A stretch of DNA of 64,000 nucleotides, from NCBI RefSeq assembly GCF_019468465.1, contig NZ_CP080519.1:7557001-7621000 (forward strand). Direction: 5' to 3'. How positions within the stretch are numbered: the stretch's first letter is position 1; the number at the start of each line of letters is the position of its first letter. The notes beneath the pieces were generated by a model that was given only the letters and a program-made list of their open reading frames with translations, was not told the origin of the DNA and did no database searches. The translations under genes were made by a program, and so were the position numbers. Origin of the DNA: Amycolatopsis sp. DSM 110486 (GTDB taxonomy: Bacteria > Actinomycetota > Actinomycetes > Mycobacteriales > Pseudonocardiaceae). Positions 16,215-26,900 of the stretch are shown here, piece by piece.

Positions 16215-17384
16215 ATGACATCAACGGCAGAACGCAGCGTCCCCAAGCCCGTCTTCACCGATGCTGAGGCGGGCGCCCGGGACTTCCCGGACTCGACGGA
16301 GCGGCACTTCAACTACTTCACCCCGAAGAAGCGCAAGCAGAGCCACTACGAGGACGTCACCGTCGAGGTACAGCCCGACCCGCGGCACTACCTGAGCCAG
16401 GGCTGGCTGTACGGCTTCGCCGACGGCAACGGCGGCTACCCGCTCGAGTGGACCGCGCTCAAGGCGTGGGGCTCGGATCGGCCCGAGCCCGTGCGCAGCC
16501 CCGGTTCGGGTGGCCAGGGCTACCCGTGGCCCGCGCTCGGCTGGCACGAGTTCCGCGACCCCAACGAGGAGTGGGAGCTCACGCTCTACCGTTACAACGC
16601 GAACGTGGTTCGGCAGCTGAACCAGAACATCGACGCGGCCCGCCAGTCGAAGGCGTTCGAGCAGTGGAACCCCAACTGGGTCACCTTCGTCTCGCACCAC
16701 ATCGGTGCGTGGATGCACGTGGACCAAGGCCTGGGGCTGTACCTGTACGCCAACGCCAACCGGCGGGCGCCGACCAACATGCACAACAACGCCATCTCCG
16801 TGAACAGCATGCACCGCATCCGCGCGGCGCAGGACCTGGCGCTGTACAACCTCACGCTGTCCGAAGAGATCGACGCGTTCGACGGCACCGCGCACCTGAC
16901 GACGTGGAACGAGGACCCGGCGTGGCAGGGCGTACGGGAGACGGCCGAGGCGCTCACCGAGATCTGGGACTGGTGCGAGGCGATCTTCGCCGCGAACATC
17001 GTGTTCGAGCCTCTGATCGGTGAGCTCTTCCGCAGTCGGCTGGTGCAGCAGGCGGCACCCGCCAACGGCGACTTCGTGACGCCGACCCTGATCGGTGCCG
17101 AGGAGTTCGACTACTCCGAGCGCGACCTGCGCTACACGAAGGCGATGTTCGACCTGTTGGTCAACGACAAGGAATTCGCCGACCACAACCGGCAGCTCAT
17201 GCAGCAGTGGCTGTCCGCATGGGTGCCGAAGTGCATCTTGGCCGCGCGGACGCTGCAGCCGCTGTGGTCGCAGCCCGACGCGAAGCCCATGCGGTTCGAA
17301 GACAGCCTCGACCGCGCCAAGAGCCGCTTCGGCGGCATCCTGTCCGACCTGGGTCTGCAGGCACCGAAGGAGCTGAGCCAGTGA
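16215..17384 (+). CDS. prmC: monooxygenase hydroxylase small (beta) subunit
   Basis: 389 aa. Ferritin-like helical protein of the SDIMO beta-subunit family: FNYFTPKKRKQSHYEDVTVEVQPDPRHYL near 30-60, YRYNANVVRQLNQNI near 120 and WVPKCILAARTLQPLW near 340. It lacks the paired EXXH iron ligands of the alpha subunit, as expected; it scaffolds the alpha-beta dimer. AAGGA lies 9 nt upstream of ATG 16215. Its stop overlaps the coupling-protein start by 4 bp (GTGA). Confidence 0.94.
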   Translation: MTSTAERSVPKPVFTDAEAGARDFPDSTERHFNYFTPKKRKQSHYEDVTVEVQPDPRHYLSQGWLYGFADGNGGYPLEWTALKAWGSDRPEPVRSPGSGGQGYPWPALGWHEFRDPNEEWELTLYRYNANVVRQLNQNIDAARQSKAFEQWNPNWVTFVSHHIGAWMHVDQGLGLYLYANANRRAPTNMHNNAISVNSMHRIRAAQDLALYNLTLSEEIDAFDGTAHLTTWNEDPAWQGVRETAEALTEIWDWCEAIFAANIVFEPLIGELFRSRLVQQAAPANGDFVTPTLIGAEEFDYSERDLRYTKAMFDLLVNDKEFADHNRQLMQQWLSAWVPKCILAARTLQPLWSQPDAKPMRFEDSLDRAKSRFGGILSDLGLQAPKELSQ

Positions 17385-17752
17385 CTCTCTTCAAAACGGC
17401 GGAAAGCCCGTACAAGTCCAACAACACCGCCTCGAACCGGTGCGGGTTCACCCTGATGAACAACCAGGTCGGCGTCATCGTGGCCGAGGTCATGGGTGGC
17501 AAGAAAAACGTGACCATCACGCCGCTGCCCTCGATGATCCGCGTGGATGCCGACGGCCGCATGGACGTCGTCTACTCCGAGATCGACGAGGCGGCGGGCG
17601 AGGAGGAGGGCTGGTTCAACTCGGCGGAATTCGAGGAGAACATGTCCACCCACTACGGGCGCATGGTCCACCTCGACGACCGCACCATCATGTTCGCCAA
17701 CCCCGAGGACGCGGCCGAGTACCTCGACTTCGACCTCGTGGCACGCTCGTAA
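17381..17752 (+). CDS. prmD: monooxygenase coupling (effector) protein
   Basis: 123 aa from GTG 17381. MmoB/DmpM-type regulatory protein: NRCGFTLMNNQVGVIVAEVM near 19-38 and a conserved acidic beta-strand region after it. It binds the hydroxylase and controls oxygen activation and substrate access and has no cofactor of its own. The extended N-terminus is Asn/Ser-rich (SPYKSNNTASN). It is translationally coupled to prmC. Confidence 0.93.
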   Translation: MTLFKTAESPYKSNNTASNRCGFTLMNNQVGVIVAEVMGGKKNVTITPLPSMIRVDADGRMDVVYSEIDEAAGEEEGWFNSAEFEENMSTHYGRMVHLDDRTIMFANPEDAAEYLDFDLVARS

Positions 17753-17812
17753 CAGCACCGGTCGCAGCAGGACCGGTCGGAGAAGCACTCGATTCAGTCC
17801 GGGAGGAGCACC

Positions 17813-18850
17813 GTGTACGAAAAGGACGGCGAGAAGTACTTCGTGGTCGACAGCCACACCCACTTCTGGGATGCCAGCCCCGCCAACTGGGTTTCGGGTC
17901 AGGAGGAGTACGCCAAGGGCTGGATCGAGTGCTTTCACGCATACCAGAGCCTTGGTCCGGCGGAAACACACTGGCCGATCGAAAAGTTCCAGAAGTACGA
18001 CGAAGAAACGATGATGCACGACCTGTTCGACGCGGGTCACGTGGACATCGCCATCTTCCAGCCCACCAGCCTCCGGCAGTGGTACAAGGAGGGTTTCAAC
18101 ACGACGGAGGCCAATGCCGCGCTGGCCGAGAAGTACCCAGGCCGGTTCATCGTGAACACGAACTGGGACCCGCGGGACGGCGATCCGGGGCTGAGGGCGC
18201 TCGAAGAGCGCGTGAAGCGCTACGGCTGTAAGGGCGCGAAGCTCTACACCGCCGAGTGGCACGGTGACTCGCGCGGCTGGAGCCTGCGGGACCCGGAGGC
18301 CGCGTACTACCTGGAGAAGTGCCAGGAACTGGGCGTGAAGAACATCCACGTCCACAAGGGACCGACGATCTGGCCGCTCGACAAGGACGCATTCGACGTC
18401 AAGGACGTGGACTACGCGGCCACGAACTTCCCGGAGCTCAACTTCATCGTCGAGCACGTGGGGCTGCCGCGGATCGAGGACTTCTGCTTCATGGCCACGC
18501 AGGAGCCCAACGTCTACGCCGGCCTGTCGGTGGTCATCGGCGGGCTCATGCATGCGCGGCCGCGGTTCTTCGCGAAGGTGATGGGAGAGCTGCTGTTCTG
18601 GGTCGGTGAGGACAAGATGCTCTTCGGCGCCGACTACGCCATCTGGGAACCCAAGTGGCAGGTCGAGGGTTTCGTCGACTGGCAGATGCCCGACGGCGAG
18701 GAGTTCTCCGACTACGGGAAGCTCACGGTCGAGACCAAGAAGAAGATCCTCGGGCTCAACGCGGCCCGCCTCTACGGCATCGACGTGCCCGAGGGGCTCG
18801 GGATCGAAGCGCCCAAGACCGTCGAAGCCGTCGGGGTCCCGTCACCGTGA
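17813..18850 (+). CDS. amidohydrolase-family metal hydrolase of the monooxygenase operon
   Basis: 345 aa from GTG 17813 with GGGAGGAG just upstream. TIM-barrel amidohydrolase 2 fold: DSHTHFWDA (HxH metal motif at about 16-18), NTNWDPRDGD, VHKGPTIWPLD, FIVEHVGLPRIEDFC and FGADYAIWEP (metal-binding Asp near 280). Homologues accompany prm and mim clusters; no reaction has been firmly assigned to them as far as I know. It may act on an oxidised product or help mature the hydroxylase. Its stop overlaps the next start (GTGA). Confidence 0.88.
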   Translation: MYEKDGEKYFVVDSHTHFWDASPANWVSGQEEYAKGWIECFHAYQSLGPAETHWPIEKFQKYDEETMMHDLFDAGHVDIAIFQPTSLRQWYKEGFNTTEANAALAEKYPGRFIVNTNWDPRDGDPGLRALEERVKRYGCKGAKLYTAEWHGDSRGWSLRDPEAAYYLEKCQELGVKNIHVHKGPTIWPLDKDAFDVKDVDYAATNFPELNFIVEHVGLPRIEDFCFMATQEPNVYAGLSVVIGGLMHARPRFFAKVMGELLFWVGEDKMLFGADYAIWEPKWQVEGFVDWQMPDGEEFSDYGKLTVETKKKILGLNAARLYGIDVPEGLGIEAPKTVEAVGVPSP

Positions 18851-19592
18851 CCTCGGCCGGAACCGCCGGCGCGCGCACCGACCAGACCGCCGCGATCACC
18901 GCGGCGGTCTGGTCGGCGCTGGGGACCGTGCGCGATCCCGAGCTCGACCGGCCGCTGACCGACCTGGGTTTCGTGGCGAGTTCCACGGTGGACCCGGGTG
19001 GGGAGGCGGTCGTCGAGCTGTGCCTGCCGACGTACTTCTGCGCACCGAACTTCGCGTTCCTGATGGTGGCCGACTCCTACGACGCCGTGTCGGCGGTGCC
19101 GGGTGTCACCAGGGCCGTGGTGAAGTTGAAGGATCACTTCGCCGCCGACGTGATCAACAAGGGGGTGGCGGCGCGGGCCGGTTTCGTCGGCTCCTTCGGC
19201 GACGAGGCGGCGGACGAGCTCGACGGGCTGCGCGCAGACTTCCTGCGCAAGGCCGTGCTCGCCGGCACCGACCGCGTGTGCCGGTCGGTGGTGTCCGGCG
19301 GCGTGGCCCGGGAACGCCTGGCGGACCTGACGCTCGCCGACGCACCGCCGACGCCGGACCGCGAGCGGCTGCGGGAACGCCGCCGTGAGCTGGGCCTGCC
19401 CGGCGGCGACGCGGACCCGCTCGTGCTCGACCCGGGCACCGGCGAGGCCGTGACGGCGGACGAGCTGCACCGGCACCTCGGCCTCGCACGGCTCACGCGC
19501 GTGAGCCAGGACGCCAACTCGGGGGTGTGCCGCGGGATGCTGCGCGCCCGTTACCCGGAGGCCACCGACAACCCCGATACGGAGGAGACGCC

Positions 19593-19596
<4 letters not shown>
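18847..19596 (+). CDS. DUF59/MIP18-type metal-sulfur cluster assembly-like protein
   Basis: 249 aa from GTG 18847, inside the stop of the amidohydrolase gene. The N-terminal half is a DUF59 domain (VRDPELDRPLTDLGFV near 28-43; CLPTYFCAPNFAFLM near 58-72 with two Cys), as in PaaD, SufT and MIP18. The C-terminal 130 residues are a family-specific extension rich in Arg and Asp. DUF59 proteins assist iron-sulfur or metal site assembly, so a role in loading the di-iron hydroxylase or reductase is reasonable, but inferred. Stop overlaps the dehydrogenase start (ATGA). Confidence 0.85.
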
Positions 19597-22342
<2,746 letters not shown>

Positions 22343-22367
22343 TCCGCTTTTGATCCGGGTAACTTGA

Positions 22368-22404
22368 CCCCCGCGCACCTCACCCCCGTACGGGTGCGCG
22401 GGGG
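22368..22404. terminator. bidirectional terminator after groEL
   Basis: CCCCCGCGCACC (22368-22379) pairs perfectly with GGTGCGCGGGGG (22393-22404) around a 13-nt loop; TCTT follows. It closes the monooxygenase operon and overlaps the last codons of the converging DoxX gene. Confidence 0.75.
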
Positions 22405-22811
22405 TCTTCCCGTTGAGTGGCACGGAAAGCCGCGAGTGCCCCGGTGAGCGCGAACCGGCCGGGTCCGGTGAACGCGAGCACCAGCAACGTCCAGCAGAAC
22501 AGCGCGGCCTGCTCGCCGCCGTTCTGGATCGGCAGCACGTCGTTCGGCGCGTGGACGGTGAAGTAGGCGAAGGCCATCGACCCGGAGCCGATCAGCGCGG
22601 CCGCGCGGGTGCCGATGCCGAGGAACACCAGCGTGCCCGCCACGAGCTGGATGAGCGCCGCCCACCAGCCGGGCCACGAGCCGACCTGCGCGGGGGCGTG
22701 GGCGCCGAGGAGGCCGAAGAGGGTTTTCACGCCGTGGCAGGCGAAGAGGAACCCCACGACGATGCGGAAAAGTCCGATCGCGTGGTCGCGGATCGCGTCC
22801 AGCCGGTGCAT
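22380..22811 (-). CDS. DoxX-family membrane protein
   Basis: 143 aa from ATG 22811 (GGAGG 4 nt upstream); the longer start at 22856 lacks support. Four membrane helices are visible: AIGLFRIVVGFLFACHGVKTLFG, WAALIQLVAGTLVFLGIG, AALIGSGSMAFAYFTVH and AALFCWTLLVLAFTGPG. The pattern HGxxKxxG and the GPGRFALT end are typical of DoxX. Members are linked to thiol/oxidative stress; the substrate is unknown. Its 3' end lies inside the terminator hairpin shared with groEL. Confidence 0.88.
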   Translation of the reverse strand: MHRLDAIRDHAIGLFRIVVGFLFACHGVKTLFGLLGAHAPAQVGSWPGWWAALIQLVAGTLVFLGIGTRAAALIGSGSMAFAYFTVHAPNDVLPIQNGGEQAALFCWTLLVLAFTGPGRFALTGALAAFRATQREDPRAPVRG

Positions 22812-22872
22812 GGTACCTCCACAAAGGACGGTGCCGGGGCGCGGCCGGGCCGACACCCCGGTCGGCTGCCGT

Positions 22873-22888
22873 AATGGTCCAGACCTAT
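22873..22888. promoter_or_regulatory. DasR-type (dre-like) operator upstream of doxX
   Basis: AATGGTCCAGACCTAT matches the GntR/HutC-type DasR consensus ACTGGTCTAGACCACT at 12 of 16 positions, including both GGTC and AGACC cores. It lies 62 bp upstream of doxX. A related half (GGGACCAGGTATACC) begins at 22897. No GntR gene is in the window, so a distant regulator would act here. Confidence 0.4.
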
Positions 22889-22967
22889 CGGTGCGTGGGA
22901 CCAGGTATACCGGCTGTGACGTCCGACGCGGTACCTGCGAAAGTGGGGCCTCGCGCGTTCGGGGTGC

Positions 22968-23561
22968 TCAGACGGGCCGCGGTGGCCAGCCGGGCTCGAG
23001 GAGATCGAACACGGCGTGCATCGCGGCGACGGGGTCGGGCTCGGTACCGGTGAGGTCGGGGATCTCCAGCACGTAGCGGGCCAGCGCCCTCGCCGCCATG
23101 TCGGTCGCGGGCACCTCGCTCGCCTCGGCGATCGCTTCGGTCAGCGCGTCTTCGCTCGCGATCCAGAGCTTGCGCGCGTACCCGCGCAGGGCCGGCGTGG
23201 TGACGATCAGTGTGCGCTTGCGTTCGTACTCGGGCGGCAGTTCGGCGGCGAACGGCCCGCGGTTCGCGAAGTACCGGCGCAGGGCAGCGAGGACGGGTTC
23301 GCCGGCTTCCCGCTCGCGCACAGCGGCGACGAGACCTTCGCGGCGCTCGGTGCCGTCGTCGAAGATCAGGGCTTCCTTGCCGTCGGGCACGTGGGCGAAC
23401 AGCGTGGCGACGGAGACGTCGGCCTCCTCGGCGATCTGCGCGACGGTGACGTGGTCGTAGCCGTGCTCGAGGAACAGGCGCAGGGCGGCTTCGTCGAGTG
23501 CCTGGCGGGTGCGGGCCTTCTTGCGTTCGCGTCGGCCGGGGGTGGCGGGCATGAGGCTCAT
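22968..23561 (-). CDS. TetR family transcriptional regulator
   Basis: 197 aa. Canonical N-terminal HTH: RQALDEAALRLFLEHGYDHVTVAQIAEEADVSVATLFAHVPDGKEAL (about 19-66). The C-terminal half is the helical ligand-binding domain. It is divergent from the SDR gene at 23631, and the 69-bp gap holds a 30-bp two-step palindrome that is the obvious operator. Start 23561 and 23552 are both possible; neither has a clear RBS. Confidence 0.93.
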   Translation of the reverse strand: MSLMPATPGRRERKKARTRQALDEAALRLFLEHGYDHVTVAQIAEEADVSVATLFAHVPDGKEALIFDDGTERREGLVAAVREREAGEPVLAALRRYFANRGPFAAELPPEYERKRTLIVTTPALRGYARKLWIASEDALTEAIAEASEVPATDMAARALARYVLEIPDLTGTEPDPVAAMHAVFDLLEPGWPPRPV

Positions 23562-23584
23562 GATAGCTGAAGTTATTCTGGAAT

Positions 23585-23614
23585 TGTAGGTACTCTGTAA
23601 TCAGAGTGACTACA
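23585..23614. promoter_or_regulatory. TetR operator between tetR and SDR gene
   Basis: TGTAG-N2-ACTCTG-N4-CAGAGT-N2-CTACA is symmetric over 30 bp with every arm base matched. It fills the divergent promoter region of the TetR and SDR genes, so the TetR protein most likely represses both. Confidence 0.75.
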
Positions 23615-23630
23615 GAAATGAGTGCGCACC

Positions 23631-24545
23631 ATGGCGAACCAGTCCACGATCGCGCTGGTGACCGGCGGTAACGCCGGCATCGGCTACTTCGTCGCCGAGC
23701 AGCTCGCCGCGGCCGGCGCCGCCGTGGTGCTCGGCAGCCGCGACCCCGCGAAGGCCGCCTCCGCGATCGGGGCGATCCAGGCGCGAGTGCCCGGCGCTCG
23801 GGTCACCTCCGTGCGCCTCGACCTCGCCGACCTGGCCTCGCTGAAAGCCTCGGTCGACGCGCTGGACGCGCCCCGGCTCGACGTGGTCGTCCTCAACGCG
23901 GGGGTGCTCCTCGAAGGTCCCGAGCGGCGAGAGACCCCGGCCGGCCACGAGCTGATGTTCGGCACCAACCACCTCGGCCACTTCGCCCTCACAGCCCTGC
24001 TGTGGCCCCGGTTGCCGGCCGGCCGCGTGGTGACCACGGGCAGCTTCACGGCCCGCTCCGCTCACCTCGACTTCGACGACCTGCAGAGCACCCGCGCCTT
24101 CGCGCCGAAGCAGGCCTACGAGCGCGCCAAGCTCGCTCAGATGCTGTTCGGCTTCGAGCTCGCCCGCCGGCTCGAGGAGGCGGACAGCGCTGCCCTCAGC
24201 GTTGTGGTCCACCCCGGTGGCGCCCTGAACGCCCTGACTCCCTCGCGGCCGCCGGTGCACTCACGCACCACCGGGCAGCTGCTCCGCGCGGTGCCCGCCG
24301 GCGTGCTGCTGCAAGGAAAACACGCGGGCGCCCGGCCGTCCGTGCACGCGGCGCTCGCCCCGTCTGTCCGCAATGGACAGCTGTGGGGCCCGCGGTTCTT
24401 CGGCCTGCGTGGAAAACCGCGCCTCGAAACTCCGAAGGGACCGCTCGCCGACTCCGCGACCGGCCGTCGGCTGTGGGACCTGAGCGCGGAACTCACGGGC
24501 GTGGACCCGGAGTTCGTGACCGCGCCGGTCACCGAACCTCGGTGA
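23631..24545 (+). CDS. short-chain dehydrogenase (WW-oxidoreductase/retinol dehydrogenase-like)
   Basis: 304 aa from ATG 23631. NAD(P) site TGGNAGIGYFVAEQL near 12-26, a LDLADLASLKASVDAL segment, NAG near 88, the active-site Ser near 138 (TTGSFTARSAH) and a Tyr-x3-Lys pair YERAKLA at about 163-169. The size and the FGTNHLGHFALTALL motif fit the RDH/WWOX-like subgroup. It is controlled, by position, by the divergent TetR. Substrate is unknown. Confidence 0.9.
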   Translation: MANQSTIALVTGGNAGIGYFVAEQLAAAGAAVVLGSRDPAKAASAIGAIQARVPGARVTSVRLDLADLASLKASVDALDAPRLDVVVLNAGVLLEGPERRETPAGHELMFGTNHLGHFALTALLWPRLPAGRVVTTGSFTARSAHLDFDDLQSTRAFAPKQAYERAKLAQMLFGFELARRLEEADSAALSVVVHPGGALNALTPSRPPVHSRTTGQLLRAVPAGVLLQGKHAGARPSVHAALAPSVRNGQLWGPRFFGLRGKPRLETPKGPLADSATGRRLWDLSAELTGVDPEFVTAPVTEPR

Positions 24546-24557
24546 CCGGCGCAGGGT

Positions 24558-25583
24558 TCAGGACGCCGGCGTCACGTCGATGAGGATCTTGCCCGTCACG
24601 CCGTTCTCCGAGGCTTCGTGGGCTTGTGCCGTCTGCTCCAGGGGGAAGCGGTGCACCGGCAGGCCGCGCTCCTCGCCCAGGCGCAGGGCGCCGTCGGCCA
24701 GCGCCGCGGTGACGTCCTCCGCGCCGGCGCGGAGCTTGTCGAGGCCGACGGTGTAGAGGACCAGGAACTGGTAACGCGAGTTCAGCCACAGGTTGCGGCC
24801 GAACTCGAGGGTGATCGTGCCGGTGCCGCGGTCGTCGCCGTACGCCGCGACGGTGCCGCGGGTGCGCAGGACGTCGGCGTGCAGCCCGGTGTTCGTGCCG
24901 GCGGCGACCTCGACCACGAGGTCCACGCCGTCGGGGGCGATCGCCCGGATCTCGGCCGCCAGGTCGCCGGAGGTGTAGCGGAGCGCGTGGTGCGCGCCGG
25001 CTGCCCGGGCCAGCGCGGCCTTGGCCTCGGTGCTCACGGTGGTGAGCACCGTCGCGCCGGCCCAGCGGGCGAGCTGGATCGTGGCGTTGCCGACGGCGCC
25101 CGCCCCGCCGGTGACCAGGACGGTGCGGCCCGAGAGTGCGCCCGGGGCGAGCCGCGTCGGCCCGTCCTCGGCGACGGTCAGGGCGCGGTGCGCCGTGAGC
25201 GCGGGGATGGCGAACCCGGCGCCCTCGTCGAAGCCGACCGCGTCGGGCAGGCGCACGAGCCGTTCGGCGGGCAGCACGGTGTACTCCTGCGCGGTTCCGG
25301 ATGCGGGGGAGTGGGCCGCGGCCAGCAGCACCCACACGCGGTCGCCCGGCGTGAACTCCGTGACACCCGGCCCGACGGCGTCGACCACCCCCGCGCCGTC
25401 CTGGTTGGGCACGGCTGGGCCCGCGAGCTCACCGGGGCCGCGGCGCGACTTCCAGTCCGTGGGGTTCACCGCCGACACCACGATCCGCACGCGGACCTCG
25501 CCGGTGCCCGGCTCCGGGACCTCCCGCTCCGACAGCGACAACACTTCCGGCCCGCCGTGGCGGGTGAACGTGACAGCCTTCAT
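24558..25583 (-). CDS. NADPH:quinone oxidoreductase (zinc-free MDR family)
   Basis: 341 aa from ATG 25583 (MKAVTFTRHGGPEVL); the upstream open frame to 26810 is antisense to the histidine kinase and is not coding. Medium-chain reductase of the QOR type: VNPTDWKSR in place of zinc ligands, PNQDGAGVVDAVGPGV near 60-75, and the nucleotide site VTGGAGAVGNATIQLARWAGA near 150-170. It would reduce quinones or enones with NADPH. It converges on the SDR gene with 12 bp between stops. Confidence 0.92.
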   Translation of the reverse strand: MKAVTFTRHGGPEVLSLSEREVPEPGTGEVRVRIVVSAVNPTDWKSRRGPGELAGPAVPNQDGAGVVDAVGPGVTEFTPGDRVWVLLAAAHSPASGTAQEYTVLPAERLVRLPDAVGFDEGAGFAIPALTAHRALTVAEDGPTRLAPGALSGRTVLVTGGAGAVGNATIQLARWAGATVLTTVSTEAKAALARAAGAHHALRYTSGDLAAEIRAIAPDGVDLVVEVAAGTNTGLHADVLRTRGTVAAYGDDRGTGTITLEFGRNLWLNSRYQFLVLYTVGLDKLRAGAEDVTAALADGALRLGEERGLPVHRFPLEQTAQAHEASENGVTGKILIDVTPAS

Positions 25584-25691
25584 CTCTCGTGCAAGCCCCG
25601 GCCGCGCCCGCGTATTCCGGGTGGGCGCGCTGCGGGGTTTCGTGGGTACGGTAAGGGGCGTCCGGCTCGCTGACCTCGACCGGAGGGTGCC

Positions 25692-26738
25692 GTGGAACCT
25701 CCTCGCGCTCTGCTTGAGCTGATCCTGGACACCGTGCCCCAGCCGGTGTGGGTCGTCGACCACGCGGGTGTGATCGTCTTCGCCAACCCGGCGGCGGTCG
25801 CCGTGCTCGGGTACGACGACCTGGCCGAACTGCGGGGCCGGCCGAGCCACCAGACGGTGCACCACCACCGCCCCGACGGCTCGGAGTTCCCCGCGGCCGA
25901 GTGCCCGATGCTGCGCCCGCGCGTGACCGGCGAGACGCTGCACCGCGACGAGGACTGGCTGTTCCGGCGCGACGGCTCGAAGTTCCCGGTCGCGTGGCGC
26001 TCGGCGCCGGTGGACCTGCCGGACGGGCGGGGCGCGGTCCTCGCGTTCGTCGACACGACCGAACGCCGCGCGGCCGAGCGGGCGCTGCGCGAGCGCGACT
26101 CGGCAGAGATCCGCGCGGCCGCGTCGCGCGCCTCCGGTCGCCGCATCGTCGAGAGCACCACCGCGGCGCGGCGCCGGCTGGCCCGCAACCTGCACGACGG
26201 CGCGCAGCAGCAGCTCGTCAGCCTGCTGCTCGAACTGCGGGTCGCCCGCGCGGAGCTCGATACCGACCCGGTGCACGCCCGGCAGCTGCTCGACGAGGCC
26301 GTCGAACACACGCTCACCGCCCTCACCGAGCTGCGCGAGCTCGCCTCGGGCGTCCACCCGGCGATCCTGGCCTCGCGCGGCCTCCTCCCCGCGGTCCAGG
26401 TCCTCGCCGCGCGCGCCGCCCTGCCGGTCGTCGTGACCGGTGCGGTCGATGTCGAGCCCACCGAGGGCGTGGCGGCGTGCTCGTACTTCTTCGTCGCCGA
26501 AGCCCTCACCAACGCGGTGAAGCATTCGCACGCCTCCCAGGCCACCGTGACCATCACGGCCCACGCCCGCCACCTCACCGTCGAAGTCCGCGACGACGGC
26601 GTCGGCGGCGCCGCCCCCGGCGCGTCCGGCTCCGGCCTGGCGGGCCTCGCCGACCGCGTCAACGCCCTCGACGGCCACTTCACCCTCACCTCGCCTCCCG
26701 GCGGCCCGACCACGCTGAGAGCCGAGTTCTCCCTCTGA
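25692..26738 (+). CDS. orphan sensor histidine kinase with PAS domain
   Basis: 348 aa from GTG 25692 (GGAGG upstream). An N-terminal PAS domain (about 10-125; VWVVDHAGVIVFANPAAVAVLGY and the PAC end DTTERRAAE), then a HisKA_3 dimerisation helix with the phospho-acceptor His168 in RRLARNLHDGAQQQ, and an HATPase with N-box EALTNAVKHSHAS and G1 box DDGVGG. No membrane helix is seen, so it senses an internal cue, possibly redox or a small ligand. No response regulator gene lies nearby; its partner must be elsewhere. Confidence 0.9.
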   Translation: MEPPRALLELILDTVPQPVWVVDHAGVIVFANPAAVAVLGYDDLAELRGRPSHQTVHHHRPDGSEFPAAECPMLRPRVTGETLHRDEDWLFRRDGSKFPVAWRSAPVDLPDGRGAVLAFVDTTERRAAERALRERDSAEIRAAASRASGRRIVESTTAARRRLARNLHDGAQQQLVSLLLELRVARAELDTDPVHARQLLDEAVEHTLTALTELRELASGVHPAILASRGLLPAVQVLAARAALPVVVTGAVDVEPTEGVAACSYFFVAEALTNAVKHSHASQATVTITAHARHLTVEVRDDGVGGAAPGASGSGLAGLADRVNALDGHFTLTSPPGGPTTLRAEFSL

Positions 26739-26900
26739 GCCGGGAACTCGCGCACATCTCGAACGCAGCGAGCACCCCAGCCCGGCTCTCGACCGAGTCG
26801 GGCTTCCCAACCGTGACCGCGAACCCCCTTGAACTCTGGCTAACGACGAGTTACCGTCCGCCTAACCAGTATTCACCTCCCGCAAAGAAGCAGGTGGCCC

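Noticed and set aside
26737..26788. GAGCCGGG ... CCCGGCTC as a terminator after the histidine kinase
   Set aside because: Only 8 bp with a 36-nt loop; too weak to call.
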